Positions 16,897 to 24,774 are shown, numbered from the stretch's first letter. The stretch: DNA of 64,000 bases from Lysobacter sp. FW306-1B-D06B (GCF_038446665.1 NZ_CP151802.1:496001-560000), one strand, 5' to 3'. The notes: generated from the sequence alone by a model not told the origin. A program made the numbers and translations.

Positions 16897-17059
16897 GCAC
16901 GAAGTGCGCTATGGCCTGCTGCTGCACGCCATCGCTCACCTGACCTAGCTCCAGCTTCCGTGCATTCAATCTCGCACGCTTCAGCTGGCAACCGCTGACG
17001 CAACCGCTTTGGAGGCAACACGAACCTGCAGCTCGACATTGCCACGACGTCTCACGTTC

Positions 17060-17833
17060 TCAATCTCGCTCAACATCTAGCAGGGCGGCATATGCATTCC
17101 AATCGATAGCAGGGACCGTCCCCAGCGATTGCAGCTTGTTCAGCAAGCGGAAGAGAAAGAACACAAGGCCGGCTTCCTGCCGGCCGATCGACAACCGATC
17201 ACCCTCGTCAAAGACGTCGAAGGCTCCGTGCGACAGGCCGCATCCGCAGTCGATGCGCGTTTCCGGCGCGACCGCAAGCAACGACATCTGATCACGAAAG
17301 GCCCGCGAGAACCCGCCGCTCCATTCGACCTTCTCGGCGAGGATGCCGCCCACTATCGGAAAGATGGCCTTTGCGGGATAAACACCACCAGCGTGGGGAA
17401 TCGGTACTGAGGTTCGCCTCAACCTGCGCACGGACGCTGCCTTATCGGACGCGTATGCGAGATTCGTTGCATTGATCTGCGGCTTGGCATCAAAGACTGC
17501 ATAAATCGCCTCTGCGGGAATCAGCCGAATCGTGGCGGTTTCAAGCAAGGTGGGCGTGTACTGCTGATCAAAGATGATCACATCGAGTTGGTCACTTGTC
17601 CGCCCCATGCTATCGACGGCGATCCCCCCGTCAACCGCATAGCGCTTAGGCAGATAGCTGCGAAGTATGGAGATCCAGTCATTTTCGGTTGAGCGCCCAC
17701 GCTCCCCGTCATGGGTAATCGTTTCCGCCGCGTGCATCAACTCAAATGCCAGCCGCTTGTGAACCCGCGCAAATGCTTCGCGCAGGAAGCCAGGGCCATC
17801 ACTCTCGGAGTGCCGTTTTGCAATGTTGACCAT
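17060..17833 (-). CDS. DUF6602 protein, putative PD-(D/E)xK nuclease effector of CBASS
   Basis: 257 residues. The core resembles DUF6602 proteins with a restriction-endonuclease-like pattern: Asp84/Asp89 in QLDVIIFD, Glu108 in IPAEAIYAV, and DAK at 115-117 serving as (D/E)xK. The C-terminal half is mixed alpha/beta (GLVFFLFRLLNKLQSLGTVP). It is the last gene of a tightly packed operon, 6 bp after the CD-NTase stop, in the position where CBASS effectors sit. I infer a nucleotide-activated DNA or RNA nuclease. Known HORMA/TRIP13 CBASS operons usually carry NucC here, so this would be a different effector. No ligand-binding domain is evident by eye. Confidence 0.7.
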   Translation of the reverse strand: MVNIAKRHSESDGPGFLREAFARVHKRLAFELMHAAETITHDGERGRSTENDWISILRSYLPKRYAVDGGIAVDSMGRTSDQLDVIIFDQQYTPTLLETATIRLIPAEAIYAVFDAKPQINATNLAYASDKAASVRRLRRTSVPIPHAGGVYPAKAIFPIVGGILAEKVEWSGGFSRAFRDQMSLLAVAPETRIDCGCGLSHGAFDVFDEGDRLSIGRQEAGLVFFLFRLLNKLQSLGTVPAIDWNAYAALLDVERD

Positions 17834-17839
17834 GTCTTG

Positions 17840-18724
17840 TCAGCTCGCTGGAAAGTACTTGCCCATCAACGTGCGCCAGACGGCGATGGCCTCACCATGC
17901 CGCCCCTGTGCCTCGAGGCGAGACGCGTACGCCGCCTGCTGCTCAGCCTTTCGCAAGGCATCAGACGCCGCTTGGCGCATCTGCGCCGACATCTGGTCAG
18001 ATACCGGCGGTCCAAGGCCCGCCGGATCCGGCCAATCTTGGAAGACGCCCTCAGCTGCCGCAGCGAAGAAGCGCCGCACTTCACTCGGGTATGAGCGAAA
18101 GGGGGCGTCGACGAGTCGCTGCGCCATCACCTCAATCAGGAACATGGGCTTGATCGGCTTGCCCGCGTTTCGGTTCCAAGCCTTAAGCATCTTGACCAGC
18201 GGCACCCAACCACCATCGCATTCCTTGTTCTTGGCGGTTGCTTCGGCCTTGTGAACTTCCGGATCGGACAGGATCCACTCGCCCTTGTCCCTATCTGGAA
18301 TCTCGTAGCCTGACGCATGGTCGAACGCAGGAACACAGTCGATAGACAGCACCTTCCCGGTGTCGTCCGCTGTCGGGCTCTTCTTCTCGAACGTAACGGT
18401 CACACACCGGCGCCCAAGCTCGACACAGTCCTGTCCGAAGTCCTTGGTTAGTTGCTTGGAAAATGCCAGAAGCATGTCTGATGGCGTGCCATCCCTTCGC
18501 CAGCGCTCCTTCTGTCCGAGCTCAAAGAACACATCAACATCCTTGAGCGGTTTCGTCTTCGTGTGCCGGGCATAGGATCCGGTCAGGAAGTCTCGGTCCA
18601 CGTCAAAGCCTGCCCGTATGGAGTTTCGTACCTGGGTGTGGCGAGCGATGGTGTCCTTTCGCTCGGTCTCGCTGAGCTCCAGGCGCTGGCGATAGGTTTC
18701 AAAGGCTTCTTCGACGCGCGTCAT
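17840..18724 (-). CDS. CBASS CD-NTase (cGAS/DncV-like nucleotidyltransferase)
   Basis: 294 residues. The nucleotidyltransferase signature is clear: GS at 49-50 (DFLTGSYARHTKT), DVD at 62-64, and the third acidic residue Asp129 in KVLSIDCVPAF. A helical C-terminal domain follows (KMLKAWNRNAGKPIKPMFL, IEVMAQRL). It is expected to make a cyclic oligonucleotide from NTPs on phage infection. The sequence style suggests the CdnC/CdnD side of the family; the clade cannot be settled by eye. Its ATG shares a base with the HORMA stop (TAATG), so expression is coupled. Confidence 0.88.
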   Translation of the reverse strand: MTRVEEAFETYRQRLELSETERKDTIARHTQVRNSIRAGFDVDRDFLTGSYARHTKTKPLKDVDVFFELGQKERWRRDGTPSDMLLAFSKQLTKDFGQDCVELGRRCVTVTFEKKSPTADDTGKVLSIDCVPAFDHASGYEIPDRDKGEWILSDPEVHKAEATAKNKECDGGWVPLVKMLKAWNRNAGKPIKPMFLIEVMAQRLVDAPFRSYPSEVRRFFAAAAEGVFQDWPDPAGLGPPVSDQMSAQMRQAASDALRKAEQQAAYASRLEAQGRHGEAIAVWRTLMGKYFPAS

Positions 18725-19224
18725 TAGCGGTAGTACCTCGCACTCGCATTGATGTCAGGGGTGGAGATCACGGTGCCAGCGTCGCGAGCGAGCAAAGCTG
18801 AAACGTCCTTGAACTCGCAATCCACGATCCCGTGAACAGCCGGGGCGCCTGAGCGCCTGCTCAGTAGCACCCTGTAGATGCATCCCGACGGAGGAGCCTT
18901 GGCCTTGGCAACTGTGTCGCGCAGGAAGGCCTTGTCGACCCACAACTCTTCCACGCCTGCCGCGTCGTAGCGTATGGGGAAGTCCCAGCGGGCAACAGCC
19001 GTGTTAGAACCAACCGGGTAGAACTCGATCGTGATCACCGTGAGGTGCCCCGATTCCATCCAGGCACGGGCCGCATTGCCAACGGGGCCGCTCCAACTGT
19101 CGTGCAGCGCCTTCGGGTCCAGGCCGTAATCGCGGACCAACTCCGAAAGCAGGCCGCGCATCTTGTCCGCGACGTAGGTAGCCGTGTGGGTACGGGTGTA
19201 GCTGCTGGTGTAGGTCCCTGTCAT
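18724..19224 (-). CDS. bacterial HORMA-domain protein (Cap7-like)
   Basis: 166 residues. The N terminus (SSYTRTHTATYVADKMRGLL) and the later region (VARWDFPIRYDAAG; CIYRVLLSRR) match bacterial HORMA-1 proteins of type III CBASS. In that family HORMA senses a peptide, closes around it and activates the CD-NTase, and TRIP13 reopens it. It starts with an ATGA overlap with the preceding gene. The C-terminal stretch ends in SARYYR. Confidence 0.82.
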   Translation of the reverse strand: MTGTYTSSYTRTHTATYVADKMRGLLSELVRDYGLDPKALHDSWSGPVGNAARAWMESGHLTVITIEFYPVGSNTAVARWDFPIRYDAAGVEELWVDKAFLRDTVAKAKAPPSGCIYRVLLSRRSGAPAVHGIVDCEFKDVSALLARDAGTVISTPDINASARYYR

Positions 19225-19670
19225 CCGAGTACCGTCCAGTCGATGGCCAGCGCACCTGCAGTGCCTGTGGCGGCCTTGTCGTCGCCCACCTCATCGCCCA
19301 GTTTTCTAACACTGATGCGTCCAGTCCCGAGCGCAGCCGTCATCCACGCCACGTCCTCGGCTGCAGCGGGCGCGCTGATTCGCCAGTCCCCGTCCGTCGG
19401 GTTCCACGACAGCGCATCCACACTATGGCCGCGTTCAATGGCGTCCGCGTCATAGCGCAGGTAGATCACGAGGCGTGGGCCTGCGCCCCATACGACGATC
19501 GGATGGTCCGTCGGATACTCCTCGCCAATGACCGCCTCAAGAACGCTGCGTGCAGCCTCCAGCTGCTGAGTGTCCTTGGACCCCGCCCCTGTAATCAGCT
19601 CTATGATGCGTGTCCATGTATCCTTCGCGCTGCGCTGAGGCGTAGAAGCAATGATGCGGCTCACCTTCAT
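19221..19670 (-). CDS. unknown small protein in CBASS operon (possible second HORMA/adaptor)
   Basis: 149 residues, not recognised as a named domain. Visible features are an N-terminal helical part (DTWTRIIELITGAGSKDTQQLEA), a beta-rich middle (PIVVWGAGPRLVIYLRYD), WNPTDGDWRIS, and a Gly/Ala-rich tail. It overlaps its neighbours by ATGA on both sides (TRIP13-like before, HORMA after), so it is an obligate part of the operon. Some type III CBASS operons carry two HORMA proteins, so a divergent Cap8-type protein is the main alternative. Confidence 0.7.
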   Translation of the reverse strand: MKVSRIIASTPQRSAKDTWTRIIELITGAGSKDTQQLEAARSVLEAVIGEEYPTDHPIVVWGAGPRLVIYLRYDADAIERGHSVDALSWNPTDGDWRISAPAAAEDVAWMTAALGTGRISVRKLGDEVGDDKAATGTAGALAIDWTVLG

Positions 19671-20533
19671 AGGACCCCCACGCGACTCTGGGTGTCCACC
19701 GCGGTCTCAATGGCTTGCAGCAATTGATGCGCCGTCATGCGTCCCGGGTCCTTGGCCGTCTCGACAGTCCCTGCGGCCGCAAACGTCACCGTTTTCCGCA
19801 GACGGCGACCATCCAAGCCAGCCGATGCCGCCACAAATTCCTTGCTCCTCTTACGCAGTGCGTCCAAAGCTGGCCAGCGCGATGCCAGCTGCTTCAACGC
19901 GTCCTCAATGATCTCCAGTCGCGCCGAGTCCGACGGGAGACCGATATCTTCAATCGCATCGGCCCGGGACAGGAATGCCTTGTCCAGGGCTTCCGGAAAG
20001 TTCGTCGTGGCAATTAGGAGCACGTTGCGGTGCTTGCGGGACAGCACATCAATCCCCGCCAGTGCCGCGTCTGTGGCGCGATGCACATCGACTGGGTTGC
20101 TGTCCAAACTCAGCTTCTGACGATCGGCGGCAATGGTTTCCACCTCGTCGAGCAGGACGATGCACGGCCCTTGAGCGGCCCGCTCTGGGATTACTTCGTG
20201 GAACAGGCGGGTGACTTCCTTTTGGCTCCGTCCAAGCGATGCGCTCGCCAGCGCGTGTGGATCGATCTGTACGAATCGCGGCCTGCTTCCCTTGAGGGAC
20301 TGCGCGACCTGATTAGCCAATCCGCGTGCCAGCGTCGTCTTGCCTGTACCGGGTGGGCCGGACAGCACGACCATTCCATGGACAGGCATGTCTTCAAAGG
20401 AAAAGGTCTGGCGCAACTGCAGAGAAAGCAGCGCACCCGCCACAAGACGGTCCTTCAGCGCCGCCTCCACCTTGATCGAGTTCCAGGCGGCCGCGAATGC
20501 GGTGGAAGGCAGTTCGATTTCTTCAGCAATCAT
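19667..20533 (-). CDS. TRIP13/Pch2-like AAA+ ATPase (Cap6-like)
   Basis: 288 residues. Walker A is GPPGTGKTT (59-67), Walker B is IVLLDEVE (Asp129/Glu130) and sensor-1 is LLIATTN (Asn178). The helical C-terminal lid follows (RSKEFVAASAGLDGRRLRKT). The overall pattern matches bacterial TRIP13 homologues that remodel HORMA proteins and so switch CBASS off. It is the first gene of the five-gene operon. A 5' leader of up to about 170 nt contains one arm of the 69-bp inverted repeat. Confidence 0.88.
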   Translation of the reverse strand: MIAEEIELPSTAFAAAWNSIKVEAALKDRLVAGALLSLQLRQTFSFEDMPVHGMVVLSGPPGTGKTTLARGLANQVAQSLKGSRPRFVQIDPHALASASLGRSQKEVTRLFHEVIPERAAQGPCIVLLDEVETIAADRQKLSLDSNPVDVHRATDAALAGIDVLSRKHRNVLLIATTNFPEALDKAFLSRADAIEDIGLPSDSARLEIIEDALKQLASRWPALDALRKRSKEFVAASAGLDGRRLRKTVTFAAAGTVETAKDPGRMTAHQLLQAIETAVDTQSRVGVL

Positions 20534-20661
20534 GCAAGCTCCAGCGAGGATGGGGGATGGGAGGTCAGACAGGGCTCCGCCAAGGGGTTATCAGGCCATC
20601 AAAGCAGCTCCCCGTCGCACCGGGAGCGACAACGTCGGTCGCGAGGACCCCCTCATTCCTA

Positions 20662-20730
20662 TAGGCTCCAAAAGAAGGGAGGCGCAGACAACCGAAGGCA
20701 TTGTCGGGGCGGGGCGCCTTTTGGAGCCTA
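20662..20730. promoter_or_regulatory. 69-bp symmetric element between CBASS and regulator operons
   Basis: Perfect outer arms TAGGCTCCAAAAG (20662-20674) and CTTTTGGAGCCTA (20718-20730), each followed inward by 12 nt and then GACAA (20687-20691) / TTGTC (20701-20705). Read in each direction this gives TAGGCTCC-N17-GACAA. The spacing resembles ECF-type -35/-10 promoters, pointing one copy at each divergent operon. It could equally be a repressor operator. Confidence 0.65.
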
Positions 20731-20750
20731 AGGGGACAGGAGGACCGAAG

Positions 20751-21320
20751 GTGGCCGATTCGAACGCACAGGGCCCAGCCGCGGACGTGGCACGCCAGGC
20801 CCTAGATGCAATGAATGAGCAGGACTTCGCATGGCTGTCTCGGGCAGCCAGGGACCTGTGCGCTGGCGACACGCTCTCGCCGGAAGATCTTCTGGCTGCG
20901 GCTTTGGGTCGCTACCTGGCGGGCGTCCGGAAATGGAATGACAGAGTGTCACTACGGACGCAGCTGTACTCAGCGATGCGCAGCATCGTGTCCTCATGGC
21001 GCAAGTCGCGAGCCCGGGCCCCGAAGGTGGAGTCCCTGGACGAACTTCTGGAGCACGCAGATGCATCGGGCGACGAGAGCGGGCTTCCGCCTTCGCTGGG
21101 AGCCGAGCGGGAGGCGCGATTTGAGCAGCTGCTCCAAGTCATCGGATCCGCGTTCCCGGATGATGAGGTCGCCAAGGATGTCCTTGGCGGGATGGCGTCG
21201 GGCATGTCTCCTGGGGAGATCCAGGAATGCCTGGGCATCACGCCCACTACTTACGCTTCGGTGCAGACTCGGATCAGACGCCAGTTCGCCAAGCTGCGCG
21301 CTGCAGGAGAGCTTCAATGA
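20751..21320 (+). CDS. sigma-factor-like DNA-binding protein
   Basis: 189 residues from a GTG at 20751 with AGGAGG 7 nt upstream. The N-terminal half (LSRAARDLCAGDTLSPEDLLAAAL ... RTQLYSAMRSIVSSWRKSRA) resembles sigma-70 region 2. The C-terminal half (DVLGGMASGMSPGEIQECLG, TPTTYASVQTRIRRQFAKL) resembles a region-4 helix-turn-helix. An acidic linker joins them. It may direct transcription from the symmetric element at 20662-20730. Its stop overlaps the next start (ATGA). The alternative is a non-sigma HTH repressor. Confidence 0.7.
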   Translation: MADSNAQGPAADVARQALDAMNEQDFAWLSRAARDLCAGDTLSPEDLLAAALGRYLAGVRKWNDRVSLRTQLYSAMRSIVSSWRKSRARAPKVESLDELLEHADASGDESGLPPSLGAEREARFEQLLQVIGSAFPDDEVAKDVLGGMASGMSPGEIQECLGITPTTYASVQTRIRRQFAKLRAAGELQ

Positions 21321-21727
21321 CCACCCGTCTAACGCCTTCGCAGCAGTACATGACTTTGATCGATGCCATGTATCAAGACACTTCGGATGACCTCGATCTT
21401 GGGACGTCGGGCGCATTCGATCGTAAGGAGATTATGGCTCGCGCCGAGGTGCGCGCCGGGAAGATCCGATTTTCGGCTGCAAGAATGGCATTGAAGTCCA
21501 CGCCGAGAGTTGCGCCACGAGAGCTTAGCGAACGGGTGAAGGCACAGGCTCGGCTGTTTCTGCAGAAGCTCGCTTCTCAAGAGCCAGCACTAACTGCAAA
21601 GTTCTCTCTCGCGTTTCGATCCGGGAAGGAACTACCTGACGAAGAAGTTCTTCAGATCCTTTCAGACCTACAGTCGCTGGGTGTCGATGTGGAAGGACTT
21701 CTCGATCGAGCAAGTGATGACGCCTGA
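21317..21727 (+). CDS. small helical protein between sigma-like and peptidase genes
   Basis: 136 residues, not recognised. It is predicted largely alpha-helical (SERVKAQARLFLQKLASQEPAL; DEEVLQILSDLQSLGVDVEGLL) with no membrane segment or metal motif. It overlaps the upstream gene by ATGA and the downstream peptidase gene by about 11 bp. In this setting it could be an anti-sigma factor or the peptidase substrate; that is inference from position only. Confidence 0.65.
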   Translation: MTTRLTPSQQYMTLIDAMYQDTSDDLDLGTSGAFDRKEIMARAEVRAGKIRFSAARMALKSTPRVAPRELSERVKAQARLFLQKLASQEPALTAKFSLAFRSGKELPDEEVLQILSDLQSLGVDVEGLLDRASDDA

Positions 21728-22454
21728 GACACTGCTCCGCCAACTCGGCATTACGTCCCCGACTCAGTTGGACCTCGAAGTCATTGCTTGGCACTGCGGT
21801 CTCGAGATTCAGTACCGACCACTGCGTGGCTGTGATGCCCGGGTCGTTGGCTGCGGCGACCGAGGGCTGTTGACGATCGACTCTCGACAGCTTGAGGAGC
21901 GCCAAAGGTTCTCGATCGCCCACGAGCTCGGTCATTGGCTGTTGCACCGAGGGCAGCTCATGATGTGTCGCTCAAACGAGATCGAATCACCTTCACATTC
22001 CGCGAAGGGATTCGAGACGGATGCGGATACCTTCGCCGCCGCGCTATTGATGCCGGCGTATCTCTTTGCGCCAGCAGTTGAGCGCGTTGCTCGAAAGGAG
22101 CCTTGGGCGCAAGTACGGCTTCTGTCCGAAGAGTTCAGGACAAGCACGCTGGCAACTGCGCTTCGGATGGTCAATCTGGACTTATGGCCGGGCTGGCTGC
22201 TCTCATACTCAAAGACCGGGCGCAACTGGTATCGGCGTAGCGTGAAGGCCGCGTTGGACACTGTGCCATGTGCAATGCTTGATTCAAGGTCATCTGCATT
22301 CGACATAGCCTATGGCGCCTCATCTGCCGCAAAGCCCAGAAAGGTTTCTGGCGACGTATGGTTCGATACCTACGCGTCGCAACGTGTCCAGTTGCTTGAG
22401 CATGCCCGGAAGTACGGGGACGATGTTCTTGCGCTTGTCTGCGCGACGAACTAG
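21717..22454 (+). CDS. ImmA/IrrE-family metallopeptidase (CapP-like)
   Basis: 245 residues from the ATG at 21717. The zinc motif HELGH is at 69-73 (RFSIAHELGHWLLH), followed by the conserved ETDADTFAAALLMP segment that supplies further ligands and the substrate groove. ImmA/IrrE enzymes cleave a transcription regulator after DNA damage or infection. In CBASS, CapP cleaves the HTH repressor CapH. No CapH-type HTH gene is adjacent here. The neighbours are a sigma-like protein and a helical protein, so the target may differ. The C-terminal third (about 160-245) is unassigned. Confidence 0.85.
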   Translation: MTPETLLRQLGITSPTQLDLEVIAWHCGLEIQYRPLRGCDARVVGCGDRGLLTIDSRQLEERQRFSIAHELGHWLLHRGQLMMCRSNEIESPSHSAKGFETDADTFAAALLMPAYLFAPAVERVARKEPWAQVRLLSEEFRTSTLATALRMVNLDLWPGWLLSYSKTGRNWYRRSVKAALDTVPCAMLDSRSSAFDIAYGASSAAKPRKVSGDVWFDTYASQRVQLLEHARKYGDDVLALVCATN

Positions 22455-22617
22455 TCAAGTAGAGCAGGCAGATATGCTGCCAATATCGTTCTAGACAGCC
22501 GTCACCTGTTCAACGACCAGGAGACTTAGCGTATTTGTGCGACGAGAAGGACCGCTGTCAGGCGTCGAAATGTTACCAACCGGCATCTGAGCAGATCTGA
22601 TGGCAAGGCCCATGGAG

Positions 22618-23178
22618 TCATGGCTTGGCCGCAAGCTTCGCCCGCCAGCCGCGCTTCTCGACGGAACGGACATTCGAGGTCATCTCGAGTTGAGTCAAGT
22701 ACTTCATAAGGTCGGGCAGCTCGGTATCGCGAGCATCCCCAGTCCATTCGGTTACGCACACGAGGTTGCCGTAGTTCTTCGAGTATTTGCTAGGAGTGTC
22801 GTCAACGCCAATGATGTCTTCGAGCCGAAAGCCCAGCTTCTTGAGCTTGGCCAGACGTTTCTCGGTCAGATGTCCGCCAGTGGTCCAGTCCCTGGTGATG
22901 CTGCAGCGTTGTGCAGACCAGACAAACTCTAAGGCGCGCCCGCCCACCAGCAGCGCGACAAGGGGTTCAGCGTAAAGCCTTCCAGAGGACGTCCATACCC
23001 CGACTCGAAAGCGAGTAAATGCGAAGTCTAGGAATGCGTCGAGGTGGGGACGTTTGTAGACGTGATAGCCCGCGATATGGAGATCTGCAGGCCGTTCCAA
23101 AGTCTGCTCGCTCGAGAATACCAAAGTCTCGTCCAAGTCCAGCACAAGCAGCTTCACGTCTATCGCGTCTCCATTCAC
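22618..23178 (-). CDS. FCP1/NIF-type HAD phosphatase
   Basis: 186 residues. HAD motif I is VLDLDETLVFS near residue 13, motif II is VGVWTSS, and motif III/IV is IIGVDDTPSKYSKNYGN. This is the NLI-interacting-factor/FCP1-like branch, with no large cap domain. The substrate is unknown. It converges on the metallopeptidase gene and closes the defence island, but no overlap ties it to CBASS. It may be a separate cargo gene. Confidence 0.82.
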   Translation of the reverse strand: MNGDAIDVKLLVLDLDETLVFSSEQTLERPADLHIAGYHVYKRPHLDAFLDFAFTRFRVGVWTSSGRLYAEPLVALLVGGRALEFVWSAQRCSITRDWTTGGHLTEKRLAKLKKLGFRLEDIIGVDDTPSKYSKNYGNLVCVTEWTGDARDTELPDLMKYLTQLEMTSNVRSVEKRGWRAKLAAKP

Positions 23179-23279
23179 TCCGACTGTCGGTGCGCAAGCG
23201 TGCTCGCACTCTCCCCACTAGCTCGGAGAGACCGCTCGGGACATGGCCACCGGCGCTACTGCACGCAGGCAAATTATCT

Positions 23280-23323
23280 GGAATTATTGCGCCATTAATA
23301 ATCATTTGGCGGCGGATAATTCC
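23280..23323. repeat. AT-rich nested inverted repeats, possible attachment or recombination site
   Basis: Outer arms ggaattat / ataattcc and an inner pair attatt / aataat sit in the most AT-rich spot of the island, 100 bp upstream of the HAD gene. The position at the right side of the defence island suits a recombination site or a promoter/operator. There is no direct proof. Confidence 0.35.
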
Positions 23324-23395
23324 GGATGGTCCCAAGGCTCCGCGGTCGTGCATCCAATACCGCGATCTACGCCCCGCGCGTATTCGGTCCTGTTA

Positions 23396-23675
23396 ACCTC
23401 CGGTTCCGATTGACTTTGGCCAGTTTAAAAACCAGAGCGGCGTTTGTATCGTGGCCCCTTAAGAAAGATTTCTTTCTTTAGTGCAGCGCTTATGAAAGAT
23501 TTCTTTCACAGGATCTGGACACGCCACTTTGGGTGCGCCAGTGGCGATGAACGCTCGCGCCGGACGATGGCAGTGCCTCGCTCGGGAGCCCGATCTTTAG
23601 GGTCTGAGCTATGGCCACTACATAGTTGCGAATTCCGGTCGAGTTGACCTCCGGTTCCGGTTTACTTTGGCTGGT
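23396..23675. repeat. direct repeats and twin dyads at the island's right edge
   Basis: acctccggttccg..t.actttgg occurs at 23396-23424 and again at 23647-23675. Between them are two identical dyads GAAAG-ATTT-CTTTC at 23463-23476 and 23494-23507, 31 bp apart (about three helical turns). No convincing gene lies between 23179 and 23768. The direct repeats match the tail that also follows the second HAD gene copy near 62660, so they look like ends of a lost mobile element. Confidence 0.45.
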
Positions 23676-23768
23676 GCAAACAATTTGTGCCGGTGCTGAC
23701 CTTGATTACGGTGCTGATCAGTTGACGTATCGATATCGCGGGCTGAGCGACATCGTCGATCAATGCAA

Positions 23769-24296
23769 TCAGGTGTCGCATAGAAATCGCTCGAGCTGAT
23801 CGACCAGTTCGCGCTGCACCTTGGAGTTCCCAAGCGTGCCCCAAGCTCGAATGAGCCTGCCTTCGTCCTCCTTCGGCCACGGATCTGCATCCAGCGCCAA
23901 CCAGCGTCTCGTGTGAGCCGGGCGTCGTCGATCCAACCATAGCCGGATGCACGCGTGCCTCGTCGCCAGTTTGGAGTGGTATTCGCTCCAAAGCGGCGTG
24001 GTCAACTCCGGCAGCCAGATACTATCGATAACTCTCATCGCCAACGCTTCCGGCAGCATCGCTCTGATCTCGTCCAAGGGGCGGTGATAGGCCCACCAAC
24101 TGGATACGACGATTTCAATCTGCCCCAGCCAGGGCTGAAGAACCCCTGCTAGCAGCGGGGCATGTACAAGCCATGGGCCCTCATAGCGTCGAGCGATTTC
24201 CCGTCCGGCGCTATTACGTGTGAACTCCCACAAGGGATGAAGCGTCCCGTCGAAGTCTAAGAAGAGAATCAGCTTATCGGTGGCGCAGGTAGCCAT
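23769..24296 (-). CDS. HAD-like hydrolase, copy 1
   Basis: 175 residues from the ATG ending at 24296 (a GTG two codons upstream is possible). HAD motif I is LILFLDFDGTLHPLWEF, motif II is IEIVVSSWWAYHRPLDEI, and the later acidic motif is RRWLALDADPWP. It resembles HAD domains of the RNA-repair-associated type, but the substrate is unknown. A close paralogue lies in opposite orientation at 61998-62567 (motif III there is LALDDDTDPWP, two residues longer). It is preceded by the same small gene at both sites. Confidence 0.8.
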   Translation of the reverse strand: MATCATDKLILFLDFDGTLHPLWEFTRNSAGREIARRYEGPWLVHAPLLAGVLQPWLGQIEIVVSSWWAYHRPLDEIRAMLPEALAMRVIDSIWLPELTTPLWSEYHSKLATRHACIRLWLDRRRPAHTRRWLALDADPWPKEDEGRLIRAWGTLGNSKVQRELVDQLERFLCDT

Positions 24297-24325
24297 TGGC
24301 ACATCATTTCGGGTCTGGGACCCAC

Positions 24326-24682
24326 TTAGGTCGCAGCCTGGCCGCCCTTGAGCCGCCTGCTCTTATATTGCGGGACATGCCGATCCAGGAACTCCCACAT
24401 GGCGCCGCCAAAGAGGAGTGCTTCGCCCGGAAGACTGATGTTGAGGGCCTTGGTGATGGCCAAGGCGTAGTCGAGCTGAGCCTTGGAGGGCGGCCGCAAA
24501 TCCCAATCCAGAACTTCAGCGAGCGCCGGTTCCAGTGCGACCCGAAATCGCCCTGCCCACGCCGCTTCGTCTTCCGGGCCGCCAAGACGCCCCCATTGAA
24601 TGCGCAGCACCTCGGCCGTCTCCGGCTTTATCGGAATACGCAACTCCACCGCTAGCTGGTCATCGCAGCGCGTGAGGTGCAT
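24326..24682 (-). CDS. small conserved partner of the HAD gene, copy 1
   Basis: 118 residues from the ATG ending at 24682, chosen because it aligns with the start of the second copy (61661). The core is shared nearly word for word: VELRIPIKPETAEVLRIQWG, EPALAEVLDWDLRPPSKAQ and LPGEALLFGGAMWEFLDRHV. No family was recognised. Its consistent pairing with the HAD gene at two loci suggests a functional unit. A longer frame from 24778 overlaps the HlyD remnant stop (ATGA). Confidence 0.7.
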   Translation of the reverse strand: MHLTRCDDQLAVELRIPIKPETAEVLRIQWGRLGGPEDEAAWAGRFRVALEPALAEVLDWDLRPPSKAQLDYALAITKALNISLPGEALLFGGAMWEFLDRHVPQYKSRRLKGGQAAT

Positions 24683-24774
24683 ATCACTTCGCCGTGACTC
24701 GTTAGCGCTGGGTTCAATAGCCGTCACGTCATGCTCCGTCTCAACGATTCTTACGCCATGCAGAACATGCGTAC

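Noticed and set aside
20340..20750. Upstream extension of the sigma-like gene to 20340
   Set aside because: This part is antisense to the TRIP13-like gene and low in protein character. The GTG at 20751 has a strong AGGAGG site.
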